A program made the position numbers and the translations under genes. From NCBI RefSeq assembly GCF_035762065.1, contig NZ_DASTPW010000028.1, forward strand, positions 13,820-77,819: a DNA stretch of 64,000 nt, written 5' to 3'. The notes beneath the pieces are model-generated. The model was given only the letters and a program-made list of their open reading frames with translations, did not search any database and was not told the origin of the DNA. Positions 45,349 through 54,576 of the stretch are shown here, piece by piece (position 1 is the stretch's first letter; each line of letters opens with the position of its first letter). This stretch comes from Methylibium sp035762065 (GTDB taxonomy: Bacteria > Pseudomonadota > Gammaproteobacteria > Burkholderiales > Burkholderiaceae_C).

Positions 45349-46722
45349 CTAGACCGGATCGCGCTCGAAAACGGCGATGCTCTCGACGTGCGCCGTGTGC
45401 GGGAACATGTTGACGACGCCGGCCGCCTCGCACCGATAGCCGGCGCGATGCACCAGCAGGCCGGCATCACGTGCCAGCGTCGCGGGGTTGCAGCTCACGT
45501 ACACGATGCGCGCCGGCGGTCGCCAGCTGCTGGCCGCCGATCCGGCCTCCTCGTGCTCGGCCAGCGCCTTCGCGAGGGCGAACGCGCCTTCCCGCGGCGG
45601 ATCGATCAGCCACTTTTGCGCCCCGCCATAGCCGCGAACGACCTCCGGCGTCAGCTCGAAAAGGTCGACCGCTTCGAAGCGTGCCGTCGCCGCGAGACCA
45701 TTCGTGGCGGCCGCCTCGCGTGCGCGCGCCACGAGCGCGGAACTGCCCTCCAGACCCAGCACTTCGCTCGCCCGCCGCGCGATCGGCAACGTGAAGTTGC
45801 CCAGCCCGCAGAACCAGTCGATCACGCGCTCGCCGGGCCCCGCGTCGAGCAACCGCAGCGCCTGCCCCACCAGCACCCGGTTGATCGCATGGTTGACCTG
45901 GGTGAAATCGGTCGGCCGAAACGGCAGCCGCAGGTCGAACTCGGGCAGCCGGTAGGCCAGCGCGCTGGCTTCGCCGTCGAGCCGGCCGATGCTCTCCGGC
46001 CCCTTCGGCTGCAACCACCACTGCACGCCATGCGCTTGCGCGAAGTCGCGCAGCCGTTGCCGATCGGCGCCCTCCAGCGGCTCCAGGTGGCGCAGCACCA
46101 GCGCCGTCACGAGCCCGGCGTCGTCTTCGCCGATCGCGACCTCGATCTGCGGCAGCCGGTCACGCGCCTGCATCGATGCGATCAGCGCCGACAGCGGCTG
46201 CAGCATCGCGCTCAAGTGGGACGGCAGCACGTGGCATTCGCGCATGTCCGCGACGTAGCTCGACTTGCGCTCGTGGAAACCGATCAGCACCCGGCCCTTC
46301 CTCGCCACATACCGCACCGAAAGCCGCGCGCGCCACCGATAGCCCCAGGCCGGGCCTTCGAGCGGCCGCAGCATGCGCCTGGGCTTCAGCTTGCCAAGAT
46401 GCGCCAACGCGTCTTCTAGCGCACGTTGCTTGAAGGCGACCTGCGCCGCCGCATCGACGTGCTGCATCTTGCAGCCTCCGCAAGCGCCGGCGTGCAGCCC
46501 GAAGTGCGGACACCGCGGCTTCACGCGCAGCGGGCTCTCGTGGCGCAGCTCGACCATCTCGGCCCGCTCCCACTGATTCTTGCGCCGCTGCACGTTCACG
46601 CGCACCTGCTCGCCGGGCAAGGCGCCGTCGACGAACACGACCTTGCCCTCGTCGTTGTGCGCGACCCCTTGCGCCTCCAGATCGATCGACTCGATCGTCA
46701 GCCATTCATCGCTTGCCGTCAT
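45349..46722 (-). CDS. rlmD: 23S rRNA (uracil-1939-C5)-methyltransferase RlmD
   Basis: 457 residues. It starts with a TRAM RNA-binding domain (SIDLEAQGVAHNDEGKVVFV). The iron-sulfur cysteines appear as C..., then ACGGCKMQH, with a further cysteine downstream. The class I SAM domain has VIDWFCGLGNFTLPIA, WLIDPPREGA and the catalytic cysteine in VYVSCNPATLARD. It methylates U1939-type uridine in 23S rRNA. Located 38 nt downstream of rpoS. Confidence 0.96.
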   Translation of the reverse strand: MTASDEWLTIESIDLEAQGVAHNDEGKVVFVDGALPGEQVRVNVQRRKNQWERAEMVELRHESPLRVKPRCPHFGLHAGACGGCKMQHVDAAAQVAFKQRALEDALAHLGKLKPRRMLRPLEGPAWGYRWRARLSVRYVARKGRVLIGFHERKSSYVADMRECHVLPSHLSAMLQPLSALIASMQARDRLPQIEVAIGEDDAGLVTALVLRHLEPLEGADRQRLRDFAQAHGVQWWLQPKGPESIGRLDGEASALAYRLPEFDLRLPFRPTDFTQVNHAINRVLVGQALRLLDAGPGERVIDWFCGLGNFTLPIARRASEVLGLEGSSALVARAREAAATNGLAATARFEAVDLFELTPEVVRGYGGAQKWLIDPPREGAFALAKALAEHEEAGSAASSWRPPARIVYVSCNPATLARDAGLLVHRAGYRCEAAGVVNMFPHTAHVESIAVFERDPV

Positions 46723-46760
46723 CGGCCGATTATCCCGAGCGCCCTCGCGGCGCCGCGGCG

Positions 46761-47798
46761 TCAGAACACCGAATCGCGATGCACGCCGTCGCGCGCCATG
46801 CCGCGCTTGAGCTTGCGCAGCGCGTCTTGCTGGATCTGCCGAATCCGCTCGCGCGTCAGGCCGAGCTGCTCGGCCAGCGTCTCCAGTGTCTGCGGCTCGC
46901 GGCCGAGCAGTCCGAAGCGGCCGACCAGCACTTCGCGCTCGCGCGGCGAAAGCGCATCGAGCCCGTGGCGCAGCAGCGCGTCGAGCTCCTGCTCCAGCCG
47001 CAGCCGCAACGGATCGACCGCTTCGTCGTCGACCACGGTGTCGATCAGCGTGTCGCCGCCCTGCCCTTCGCTGCCGCGCTCGATCGGCGCGTCGAGCGAC
47101 GCCGGCTGCTCGGCATGCCGCAGCAGATCAAGCACCTCGTCGACCGTGCGGCCCACCGCGGCGGCGAGATCTTCGACACCCACCGGCCGCATGTCGCCCG
47201 CCGCGACGGTGGCACTCTCCAGCGCCCGCCTGGCCCTCATCACCTGGCTCAATTCCCGCACCACATGCACCGGCAGCCGCACCACGCGCGCCTGGTGCAT
47301 GGTCGCGCTCTCGATCGCCTGGCGGATCCACCAGGATGCATAGGTCGAAAAGCGGAAGCCGCGCTCCGGCTCGAACTTCGCGGTCGCATGCATCAGGCCG
47401 AGGTTGCCTTCTTCGATCAGGTCGCCCAGCGGCAGGCCGCGGCCGACGTAGTGGCGCGCGATGCTGACGACGAGCCGAAGGTTGCGCTCGATCATCTGCT
47501 GGCGCGCGGCGAAGTCGCCGGCGCGCACACGCCTGGCGGTCTCGAACTCCTCGGCCGGCGTGAACAGTGGCGCGCGGCGGATCAAGCGCAAGTAGCTTTG
47601 CAACGCGTCGCCGCCGTCGACATCGGCCGGTGAGGGCTCGATCACCGGCAGACCGGCGGCCGCGACGCCGTCGACGGCCTCGTGGGCGTTCGCGCGGCCG
47701 GACTCAAGGTCGCTCGGGCCGGTCGCTGGATCGGCGTCGACGCCGACAACCGCCGGATGCGCTTGCCCGCCAAGCTGATCGCGATCCTGAAGTTTCAT
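46761..47798 (-). CDS. rpoS: RNA polymerase sigma factor RpoS (sigma-38)
   Basis: 345 residues. The N-terminal extension of about 60 residues is Ala/Asp-rich and variable. Region 1.2 starts near GDALQSYLRLIRRAPLFTPAEE. Region 2 has NLRLVVSIARHYVGRGLPLGDLIEEGN and KFEPERGFRFSTYASWWIRQAIESA. Region 4 has LSPREREVLVGRFGLLG and LAEQLGLTRERIRQIQQDALRKL. The RpoD/RpoS distinction rests on length and the surE-pcm-nlpD-rpoS context, which is diagnostic. It is the stationary-phase and stress sigma factor. The start is 27 nt after nlpD. Confidence 0.95.
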   Translation of the reverse strand: MKLQDRDQLGGQAHPAVVGVDADPATGPSDLESGRANAHEAVDGVAAAGLPVIEPSPADVDGGDALQSYLRLIRRAPLFTPAEEFETARRVRAGDFAARQQMIERNLRLVVSIARHYVGRGLPLGDLIEEGNLGLMHATAKFEPERGFRFSTYASWWIRQAIESATMHQARVVRLPVHVVRELSQVMRARRALESATVAAGDMRPVGVEDLAAAVGRTVDEVLDLLRHAEQPASLDAPIERGSEGQGGDTLIDTVVDDEAVDPLRLRLEQELDALLRHGLDALSPREREVLVGRFGLLGREPQTLETLAEQLGLTRERIRQIQQDALRKLKRGMARDGVHRDSVF

Positions 47799-47825
47799 GG
47801 TCGCGATCCTCGTTGCGAGGCCGCC

Positions 47826-48809
47826 TCAGCGCGGCGGCAGCAGCTTGACCGGGTCGACGGGCTTGCCGAGCCGGCGGATCTCGAAGTGCAGCTGCACGCG
47901 CTCGGCGTCGGTCGAGCCCATCTCGGCGATCTTCTGGCCCCGCTTGACCTGCTGGTCTTCCTTGACCAGCAGGTTCTGGTTGTGCGCGTACGCGGTCAGG
48001 TAGGTCGCGTTGTGCTTGAGGATCACCAGGTTGCCGTAGCCGCGCAGGCCCGAGCCCGCGTAGACCACGCGGCCGTCGGCGGCGGCCAGCACCGCGTCGC
48101 CCGGCTTGCCGGCGATCGACACGCCCTTGTTGCGCGCTTCGTCGTAGCCGGCGACCACCGTACCGGAGGCCGGCCACATCCAGCTGGGCTCGTCCTCGTC
48201 TCGAGCTGCCGAAGGCACCGGTGCGGGCGCGGGAGCCGGCGCAGGAGCTGGTGCGGCCGCGACGGCTGGCGGCGCAGGCGCAGGTGTCGGCGCCGACGCG
48301 GCGGCGGCGGCCGGCGCGGGCTTGCTGTCGAGCGGCCGCGGCTCGACGCGCGTGGTCGTCACGGGCTTGGACGCGACGGCGCCGCCCTCGGCGGCAGGCG
48401 GCGCGACGCGCAGCACCTGGCCAGGCTCGATCGCGTTGTTCGCGCCGATGTTGTTCCAGCGCGCGATGTCGCGCCAGCTCTGACCGGTCTCCAGGCCGAT
48501 GCGCATCAGCGTGTCGCCCGGCCTCACCGTGTAATAGCCGGGCTTGCCGGCGTTGTTGTCGTTGGCCGCCTTCGAGGCGTCCGACGGTGCCGTCGAGCCC
48601 GCGGCGCTCGCCGGCGCGCCGGCGCCGTCCTGCATCGCCTGCAGGGCTGCCGCCGCCGCGGCGCTGCGCGTGCTGCGGTCTTCGACGCCGGGCGCGTTGA
48701 GGCGTTTGCTCGTACCGCAGGCACCCAGTCCCAACAGCAGGCTCAGCGTGGCGAGACGGTGCAGGCGGCGATGGAGGAGTCGGTCGTGAAGCAGCACGGT
48801 CGATGGCAT
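47826..48809 (-). CDS. nlpD: NlpD-like lipoprotein: LysM plus degenerate M23 (LytM) domain
   Basis: 327 residues from ATG 48809 (MPSTVLLHDRLLHRR); a GTG at 48827 adds six residues. The lipobox LLLGLGACG anchors it to the outer membrane. A LysM domain (YTVRPGDTLMRIGLETGQSWRDIARWNNI) is followed by a long Pro/Ala linker and a C-terminal LytM domain ending QVKRGQKIAEMGSTDAERVQLHFEIRRLGKPVDP. The zinc ligands are degenerate (NKGVSIAGKPG lacks the usual H-x3-D), so it is probably an amidase activator, as in E. coli, not an enzyme. Upstream of rpoS, whose promoter often lies within nlpD. Confidence 0.94.
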   Translation of the reverse strand: MPSTVLLHDRLLHRRLHRLATLSLLLGLGACGTSKRLNAPGVEDRSTRSAAAAAALQAMQDGAGAPASAAGSTAPSDASKAANDNNAGKPGYYTVRPGDTLMRIGLETGQSWRDIARWNNIGANNAIEPGQVLRVAPPAAEGGAVASKPVTTTRVEPRPLDSKPAPAAAAASAPTPAPAPPAVAAAPAPAPAPAPAPVPSAARDEDEPSWMWPASGTVVAGYDEARNKGVSIAGKPGDAVLAAADGRVVYAGSGLRGYGNLVILKHNATYLTAYAHNQNLLVKEDQQVKRGQKIAEMGSTDAERVQLHFEIRRLGKPVDPVKLLPPR

Positions 48810-48837
48810 GAAGGCATGGGCGGGCACGCGCGCCCGG

Positions 48838-49596
48838 TCAATCGACGCCGGATTTTAGGGGGACGAACTTGACCGCCTCGTGCTCGCTGCGCGCCAGCGA
48901 TCCGTCTTCGCGACGGTCGACGACAACGAGCGCCTGCCGCCCGCTGCGCGCGTCCAGCATCGGCGCGACGAGTCGCCCGCCCGGCGCGAGCTGATCGAGC
49001 CACGCGGCGGGCAGATCGTCGCCACCGGCCGCGGCGATCACGCCGTCGTAAGGCGCGTTCGGCGCATGGCCGAGCCGGCCGTCGCCGTAGACGAGACGCA
49101 GCGCCGGGGTTCGCGAGGCCGCGAGGTTTTCGCGCGCTCGGTCGTGCAGCGGCTTGAGCCGTTCGATCGACACGACGAAGCGCCCGATCTGCGCGAGCAC
49201 CGCCGCCTGGTAGCCGCAGCCGGTACCGATCTCGAGCAGCCGCAACGGCTTGCCCGCAGGTTGCGGCGCGATCAGCAGCTCGATCATGCGGGCAACGACC
49301 GAGGGCTTCGAGATCGTCTGACCGAGCCCGATCGGCAGGCTCGTGTCTTCGTAGGCCTGCGCGGCCAGCGCGGTGTCGACGAAGGCGTGGCGCGGCACCG
49401 CACGCATCGCGGCGAGCACGCGCGCATCGCGCAAGCCCTCGGCCTGCAGACGCTGCAGCAGACGTTCACGCACGCCATGCGAGTCGAGGCCGATGCCTTG
49501 CGGGCCCGGCGCCGCAGCCAGCGGTTTGGCGGGCGCCGCGCGAAGTTGTTCGAGCCGCAAAGGAAAGCGCCCACGCGCTCGCGCCGGCGCGTTCAT
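48838..49596 (-). CDS. pcm: Protein-L-isoaspartate O-methyltransferase
   Basis: 252 residues from ATG 49596 (MNAPARARGRFPLRLEQL), which overlaps the surE stop by 4 nt (ATGA). It has an N-terminal extension of about 50 residues before the family core. Conserved segments: SLPIGLGQTISKPSVVARMIELL, SAM motif LLEIGTGCGYQAAVLAQIG, YDGVIAAAGGDDLPAAWLDQLAPGGRLVAPM. It repairs isoaspartyl residues in aged proteins. Second in surE-pcm-nlpD-rpoS. Confidence 0.96.
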   Translation of the reverse strand: MNAPARARGRFPLRLEQLRAAPAKPLAAAPGPQGIGLDSHGVRERLLQRLQAEGLRDARVLAAMRAVPRHAFVDTALAAQAYEDTSLPIGLGQTISKPSVVARMIELLIAPQPAGKPLRLLEIGTGCGYQAAVLAQIGRFVVSIERLKPLHDRARENLAASRTPALRLVYGDGRLGHAPNAPYDGVIAAAGGDDLPAAWLDQLAPGGRLVAPMLDARSGRQALVVVDRREDGSLARSEHEAVKFVPLKSGVD

Positions 49597-50357
49597 TTGC
49601 CGAGCGTGCCGAGCGCCTGCGACCAGTCGCGCCACGCCGGCAGCGCCGCATGGTCGGTCATGTCGCACTGCAATGGCGTGATGGAGGCATAGCCTTCGGC
49701 GACCGCATGGAAGTCACTGCCCTCGCCGGCCTCGCGCGCATCGCCGGCCGCGCCGATCCAGTAGATCGGCTCGCCGCGCGGATTCGCCTGTCGGATCACC
49801 GGCTCGCTCGGATGGCGGCGGCCGAGCCGCGTCGTCTTCAGCCCGAGCACGCGGTCGAAGGGCCGATCCGGCACGTTCACGTTCAGCAGCCAGGCGCCCG
49901 CCGAGGGCGGACGCTCGATCACTCCGCGCAGCACCTCGGCGGCGACCTGCGCGGCGCTCTCCAGATTGCGCCACCCCTTCTGCGCCAGCGAGAACGCGAT
50001 CGCCGGCACGCCGAACAGATAACCCTCCATCGCCGCGGCCACCGTGCCCGAATAGAGCGTGTCGTCGCCCATGTTCGCGCCGTTGTTGATGCCCGAGACG
50101 ACGAGGTCCGGCCGGTGGTCCAGCAGGCCGGTGAGCGCCACGTGCACGCAATCCGACGGCGTGCCGTTGACCACCTGGAAGCCCGAGGCCGCAGTCCATA
50201 CCGTCAGCGGCCTTTGCAAGGTGAGCGCGTTGGAGGTGCCGCTCGCGTTCTGCTCGGGTGCGACGACGTTGACTTCGCCGAACCGCCTGCAAACGTCCGC
50301 GAGGGCCGCGAGCCCGGGGGCGAGATATCCGTCGTCGTTGGCCACCAGGATGCGCAT
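49593..50357 (-). CDS. surE: 5'/3'-nucleotidase SurE
   Basis: 254 residues from ATG 50357 (MRILVANDDGYLAPGLAALA); the much longer upstream frame is a shadow of the divergent oxidoreductase. The metal-binding NDDG motif is at residues 7-10, with N in VAPEQNASGTSNALTL and VVSGINNGANMGDDTLYSGTVAAAMEG. It is a stationary-phase survival phosphatase for nucleoside monophosphates and exopolyphosphate. First gene of the pcm-nlpD-rpoS unit. Divergent from the oxidoreductase by 108 nt. Confidence 0.97.
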   Translation of the reverse strand: MRILVANDDGYLAPGLAALADVCRRFGEVNVVAPEQNASGTSNALTLQRPLTVWTAASGFQVVNGTPSDCVHVALTGLLDHRPDLVVSGINNGANMGDDTLYSGTVAAAMEGYLFGVPAIAFSLAQKGWRNLESAAQVAAEVLRGVIERPPSAGAWLLNVNVPDRPFDRVLGLKTTRLGRRHPSEPVIRQANPRGEPIYWIGAAGDAREAGEGSDFHAVAEGYASITPLQCDMTDHAALPAWRDWSQALGTLGK

Positions 50358-50465
50358 CGGCGCGATTGTAGGTAGCGGTCCTGCGCCGCCCCGCTCGTCG
50401 CACGCGCGACGCGAGGCGCCCGCAGCGCTTCCTATGATGGTTCGAAGACCCACGAGGAGACCACG

Positions 50466-51479
50466 ATGCACGCCTGGCTCTGCGACAACCCGATCGGCCC
50501 CGACGCGCTGCGCTGGACCGAACTGCCCACGCCCGAGCCGAAGCCGCACGAGGTGCGCGTGGCGATCCGCGCGGCGAGCCTGAACTTCCCCGACCTGCTG
50601 ATCGTGCAGAACAAGTACCAGATGAAGCCTGCGCTGCCGTTCGTGCCGGGCTCCGAGTTCTCGGGCGTCGTCGAGGCGGTCGGCACGGAGGTCAGGCACC
50701 TGGTGCCCGGGATGGCGGTCGCGTCCTTCGGCGGCCTCGGCGGTTTCGCGACCCAGGTCTGCGTCGATGCGAAGCTGGTGATGCCGCTGCCGGATGTGGG
50801 TGGCAAGGGCTTCGCGTTCGACGACGCCGCCGCCTTCATCTGCACCTATGCGACCACGCATCACGCGCTGCTCGATCGCGCGCAGCTGCAAGCGGGCGAG
50901 ACGGTGCTGGTGCTCGGTGCGGCCGGCGGCGTCGGTACCGCGGCGATCCAGATCGCGAAGGCGGCCGGCGCACGCGTGATCGCCGCGGCGTCGAGCGAAG
51001 CGAAGTGCGAACTCTGCAAGACGCTCGGCGCCGACGCGACCATCGACTACGGCGGCCCCGGCTCGGTCAGGGAGCGCATGGACCGCCTGCGCCAAGACAT
51101 CAAAGTCGCGACGGACGGCACAGGCCCCGACGTCGTCTACGACCCGGTCGGTGCGGACTTCGCCGAGCCGGTGTTCCGCTCGATCGCCTGGCGCGGCCGC
51201 TACCTCGTGATCGGCTTCGCCGCCGGCGCGATCCCTTCGCTGCCGCTCAACTTGGCGCTGCTCAAGGGCGCATCGATCGTCGGCGTGTTCTGGGGCGACT
51301 TCGCGCGCCGCGAACCGGCGCGCAACGCGAAGGCGCTCGGCGAACTGGCCGGCTGGTACGCCGCCGGCAAGATCAAGCCGGTGATCGATGCGAGAACGCC
51401 GATGCGCGAGCTGCCGCAAGCGTTCGAGCGGATGGCGGGGCGCGGGGTGCGCGGCAAGCTGGTGCTGCACAACGACTGA
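50466..51479 (+). CDS. Zinc-independent quinone oxidoreductase / MDR-family NADPH reductase
   Basis: 337 residues. The medium-chain dehydrogenase/reductase fold is shown by the N-terminal GroES-like part (SLNFPDLLIVQNKYQMKPALPFVPGSEFSG) and the NADPH motif VLVLGAAGGVGTAAIQIAKAAGARVIAA. The catalytic-zinc cysteine and the structural-zinc cysteine cluster of alcohol dehydrogenases are absent. It probably reduces quinones or enones with NADPH; the true substrate is unknown. GAGGAGACC precedes the ATG. The next genes are a two-component pair 83 nt downstream; no functional link is evident. Confidence 0.9.
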   Translation: MHAWLCDNPIGPDALRWTELPTPEPKPHEVRVAIRAASLNFPDLLIVQNKYQMKPALPFVPGSEFSGVVEAVGTEVRHLVPGMAVASFGGLGGFATQVCVDAKLVMPLPDVGGKGFAFDDAAAFICTYATTHHALLDRAQLQAGETVLVLGAAGGVGTAAIQIAKAAGARVIAAASSEAKCELCKTLGADATIDYGGPGSVRERMDRLRQDIKVATDGTGPDVVYDPVGADFAEPVFRSIAWRGRYLVIGFAAGAIPSLPLNLALLKGASIVGVFWGDFARREPARNAKALGELAGWYAAGKIKPVIDARTPMRELPQAFERMAGRGVRGKLVLHND

Positions 51480-51562
51480 GCGCAGACCCATCGGCTCGCG
51501 CGTGCACAATCCGCCGGACTCAGCCCCTCTCGACGCCAGGGGCCGCCATCGAGGCCCTGCCG

Positions 51563-52291
51563 ATGTCCGTCAAAGTCCTGATCGTCGAAGACAACCCTGT
51601 AGCCCGGCAGTTCCTGACGCGCGTCGTGCGCGAGAGCTTCTCCGACGTCAGCGGCATCGGCGAGGCGGGTGATCTCGAGTCGGCGCGCCGCATGCTCGGT
51701 GTCGGCGGTGCCGCGCCGCTGCGCGACGGCGCCGAGCGCTACAAGCTGGTGCTGGTCGACCTCGAACTGCCCGACGGCAACGGGCTCGACCTGCTCAAGG
51801 ACCTGAACGGTCACCCCGCCACGCGCATCGTCACCACGCTTTACTCGGATGACGACCACCTGTTCCCCGCGCTGCAGAACGGCGCCGACGGCTACCTGCT
51901 GAAGGAAGACCGCTTCGAGGTGCTGGTCGAGGCGCTGCAGAAGATCGTGCGCGGCGAGCCGCCGCTGTCGCCGGCCATCGCGCGGCGGATGATGTCGCAC
52001 TTCCGTCTGGGCGAATCGCAGCTGATGCCGCTGGACGCACCGCGCCACGAGTTCAAGGCCTCGCGCCCGCAGGCGGCCGTGTACGCCGAGCCGGACCACG
52101 AGCGCCTGACGCCGCGCGAGACCGAGGTGCTCACCTACCTGAGCAAGGGCTTCACGATCAAGGAGATCGCCGGGCTGATCGGCATCAAGTGGTTCACCGT
52201 GAACGACCACATCAAGGCGATCTACCGCAAGCTGAACGTTTCGAGCCGCGCGGAAGCCGCGGTGCTCGCGAGCAAGCAGGGGCTCGTCTGA
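51563..52291 (+). CDS. NarL/FixJ-type response regulator
   Basis: 242 residues from ATG 51563. The receiver domain has acidic residues in LIVEDN and the phospho-acceptor D66 in LVLVDLELPDGNGL, with a slightly long insertion between beta-2 and beta-3 (about 45-60). A linker of about 50 residues leads to the LuxR-type helix-turn-helix: ERLTPRETEVLTYLSKGFTIKEIAGLIGIKWFTVNDHIKAIYRKLNV. The kinase gene follows 26 nt later. Targets are unknown. Confidence 0.94.
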   Translation: MSVKVLIVEDNPVARQFLTRVVRESFSDVSGIGEAGDLESARRMLGVGGAAPLRDGAERYKLVLVDLELPDGNGLDLLKDLNGHPATRIVTTLYSDDDHLFPALQNGADGYLLKEDRFEVLVEALQKIVRGEPPLSPAIARRMMSHFRLGESQLMPLDAPRHEFKASRPQAAVYAEPDHERLTPRETEVLTYLSKGFTIKEIAGLIGIKWFTVNDHIKAIYRKLNVSSRAEAAVLASKQGLV

Positions 52292-52317
52292 CGCCCTAGC
52301 GGGATCCCGCGGCGGCG

Positions 52318-54576
52318 ATGGCGATACCGACCTCCCACGACCGCCGCCGGCCCCTCGGGCCGACCGCGCCCGAGCACGCCGACAGCCGCTTGCTCGATCA
52401 ATGGCTGCCGTCGCGGCTGCGCACCTCGCGCTGGCTCGGCTGGCGGCTGCGCGCGCTGATCCTCGCCGCGCTGTTCGGCTGCCTCGGCCTGTTCGCGCTG
52501 ACGCGCATGCTTGCCGCCGCGCCGCAGATCGACGCAACCTGGCGCACCGGCGCGCACGGCGAACTCGAGCTTGCCGCCACCGGCGTGCCGGCGCTGGGCC
52601 CCTTCGTCGGCCAGCACCTGCGCAGCGTGCGCGCGGACGGTGACGAGGTCGGCATCGACGCGACGCTGCTGCTGCGATCGCCGCGCTGGCTGCCGCAGGA
52701 CGCCGACCGCTTCTGGCATCGCGAGCTGCAGCAGCGGCTCGGGCGCGCCTGGTCGAGGACGGCGGTGACGCTCGACTTCGGCGACGGCGGGCAGGTCGTC
52801 GTCGTGCCGGCGCCGCAGGGCCCGCTCGCGCTCGGCCTGATGTACTGGCTGCTCGGGCTGTTCGCGCTGGCGCTGTACCTCGTCGCGATGCTCGTCGTGC
52901 TGGTGCGGCCTTCGCTGCGCAACGCGCTGTACGCGGTGATGAGCCTAGCGCAGGTCGGCAACCTGCTGTTCATCGCGGTGGGCACCAGCGCGCAACTCGG
53001 CCTGCCGCCGGGCTACGCCGCGTGGGAGCCGAACGCGCGCATGGCGCTCGACCTCCTCACCGCGGCCGCGATCGTTCACGCCACCTCGATCCACCCGCGG
53101 CGCCTGCCCGGCCACTGGGGCTTCGCGGCCGGCGCCTGGCTCGTCGCCGCGCTGCTGTGCAGCCTGCTGCTGCAAGACCGGCTGCCGCAGGCCTGGTGGT
53201 GGACGCAGGTCGTGGGCGCGGCGCTCGGCGCGCTCGCGGTCGGGCTGCTCGGCTGGTCCTACCGCATCGAGCGCCATCCGTACGCGATGGTGATGCGGCG
53301 CTTCGGCCTGGTGAGCACCGGCACCTGGCTGCTGTTGACGATCGCGATCGCCGTCGCGCAGCACCGGGCGGGCATGCTGCAGATCGTCGGCACCGTGGGC
53401 TCGACGATCTGGGTCGTCTTCCTCGCCTCCTTGCTGCTACTGCTGCCGTTCATCTCGAAGTCGCAGCAGATGCTGCGCGAGTTCTCGCTGCTCGCCGGCA
53501 TCAGCACCTTCGCGACCGCGCTGGACCTGCTGTTCATCAGCGCCTTCTCGCTCGGGCAGCTGACCTCGGCGACGCTGGCCGTCTTCGTCGCGCTCGGGCT
53601 GTACTCGGCGGTGCGTCAGTGGATGCTGAACCACCTGCGCGGTACCGGCGTGGTGAGCATGGAGCGGCTGTTCGAGCGGCTGTACCGGATGGCGCGCGAG
53701 GTCGAGGCGCGGCCCGACAAGGCCGGCCTGTCGCTGCTCGGCCTGTTGCGCGAATGGTTCGAGCCGATCGAGGCCACCGTGATGCCGATCCCGGCATCCG
53801 CCGCTCGCGTCAGCGGCGACGGCTCGACGCTCACCGTGCCCGTGCCGCAGCTCGGCCGCGGCCCGCTGCCCGAGCAGAGCGCGGTGCTGCGCTTCTCGCA
53901 GCGGGGCCAGCGGCTGTTCACCGAGGAAGACGCGCGCCTGGCCGATCGCATCGTCGATCAACTGAAGCGCGCGGTCGTTTTTGACCAGGCCGTCGAGCGC
54001 GGCCGCAGCGAAGAGCGAAGCCGCATCGCGCAGGACCTGCACGACGACATCGGCGCACGCCTGCTCACGCTGATGTACCAGGCGCGCAGCCCCGAGCAGG
54101 AGGACTACATCCGCCACACGCTGCAGGATCTGAAGACGCTGACGCGCGGCCTCGCGGTGCACACGCACCGGCTCTCGCACGCGGCCGCCGAGTGGAAGAC
54201 CGACCTGCAGCAGCGGCTCGAGCTCGCCAACGTGGCGCTCGAGTGGCGCTGCGAGTTCGATCAGGACGTCGAGCTTTCGGTGGTGCAGTGGTCGGCGCTG
54301 ACGCGGGTGCTGCGCGAACTGGTGAGCAACGTCCTCGCGCATGCGCAGGCCCGGCATGTCGAGGTGCTGCTGCGGCTGGCGGCCGACCGGCTCGAACTCG
54401 TCGTCGCCGACGACGGCCGCGGGCACAACCCGCAGGCCTGGGCTCACGGGCTCGGCCTCGGCGGCATCCGAAAGCGGGTCAAGCAGCTCGGCGGTGAGGT
54501 CCACTGGAGCGAGCGGCAGCCAACCGGGATCGCCTGCCGCGTCGCGATCGCCGACTGGTCGCAGGTCGGCAGCTAG
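52318..54576 (+). CDS. Multi-TM sensor histidine kinase (HisKA_3 type)
   Basis: 752 residues. One TM helix (about 44-65) is followed by an extracytoplasmic stretch (about 66-165) and about seven more hydrophobic segments (170-400), an arrangement like 7TM-DISM sensors. The dimerisation domain is NarX/DesK-like with SRIAQDLHDDIGARLLTLMYQ and phospho-acceptor H575. The HATPase part shows LRELVSNVLAHAQARHVEV, LVVADDGRGHNP and GLGGIRKRVKQLGGEV. It should phosphorylate the adjacent NarL-type regulator. The signal is not known. The stop overlaps that of convergent mscS in a CTAG. Confidence 0.92.
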   Translation: MAIPTSHDRRRPLGPTAPEHADSRLLDQWLPSRLRTSRWLGWRLRALILAALFGCLGLFALTRMLAAAPQIDATWRTGAHGELELAATGVPALGPFVGQHLRSVRADGDEVGIDATLLLRSPRWLPQDADRFWHRELQQRLGRAWSRTAVTLDFGDGGQVVVVPAPQGPLALGLMYWLLGLFALALYLVAMLVVLVRPSLRNALYAVMSLAQVGNLLFIAVGTSAQLGLPPGYAAWEPNARMALDLLTAAAIVHATSIHPRRLPGHWGFAAGAWLVAALLCSLLLQDRLPQAWWWTQVVGAALGALAVGLLGWSYRIERHPYAMVMRRFGLVSTGTWLLLTIAIAVAQHRAGMLQIVGTVGSTIWVVFLASLLLLLPFISKSQQMLREFSLLAGISTFATALDLLFISAFSLGQLTSATLAVFVALGLYSAVRQWMLNHLRGTGVVSMERLFERLYRMAREVEARPDKAGLSLLGLLREWFEPIEATVMPIPASAARVSGDGSTLTVPVPQLGRGPLPEQSAVLRFSQRGQRLFTEEDARLADRIVDQLKRAVVFDQAVERGRSEERSRIAQDLHDDIGARLLTLMYQARSPEQEDYIRHTLQDLKTLTRGLAVHTHRLSHAAAEWKTDLQQRLELANVALEWRCEFDQDVELSVVQWSALTRVLRELVSNVLAHAQARHVEVLLRLAADRLELVVADDGRGHNPQAWAHGLGLGGIRKRVKQLGGEVHWSERQPTGIACRVAIADWSQVGS

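Noticed and set aside
50358..51509. N-terminal extension of surE
   Set aside because: The extension is antisense to the oxidoreductase; SurE begins at its conserved metal-binding N-terminus at 50357.
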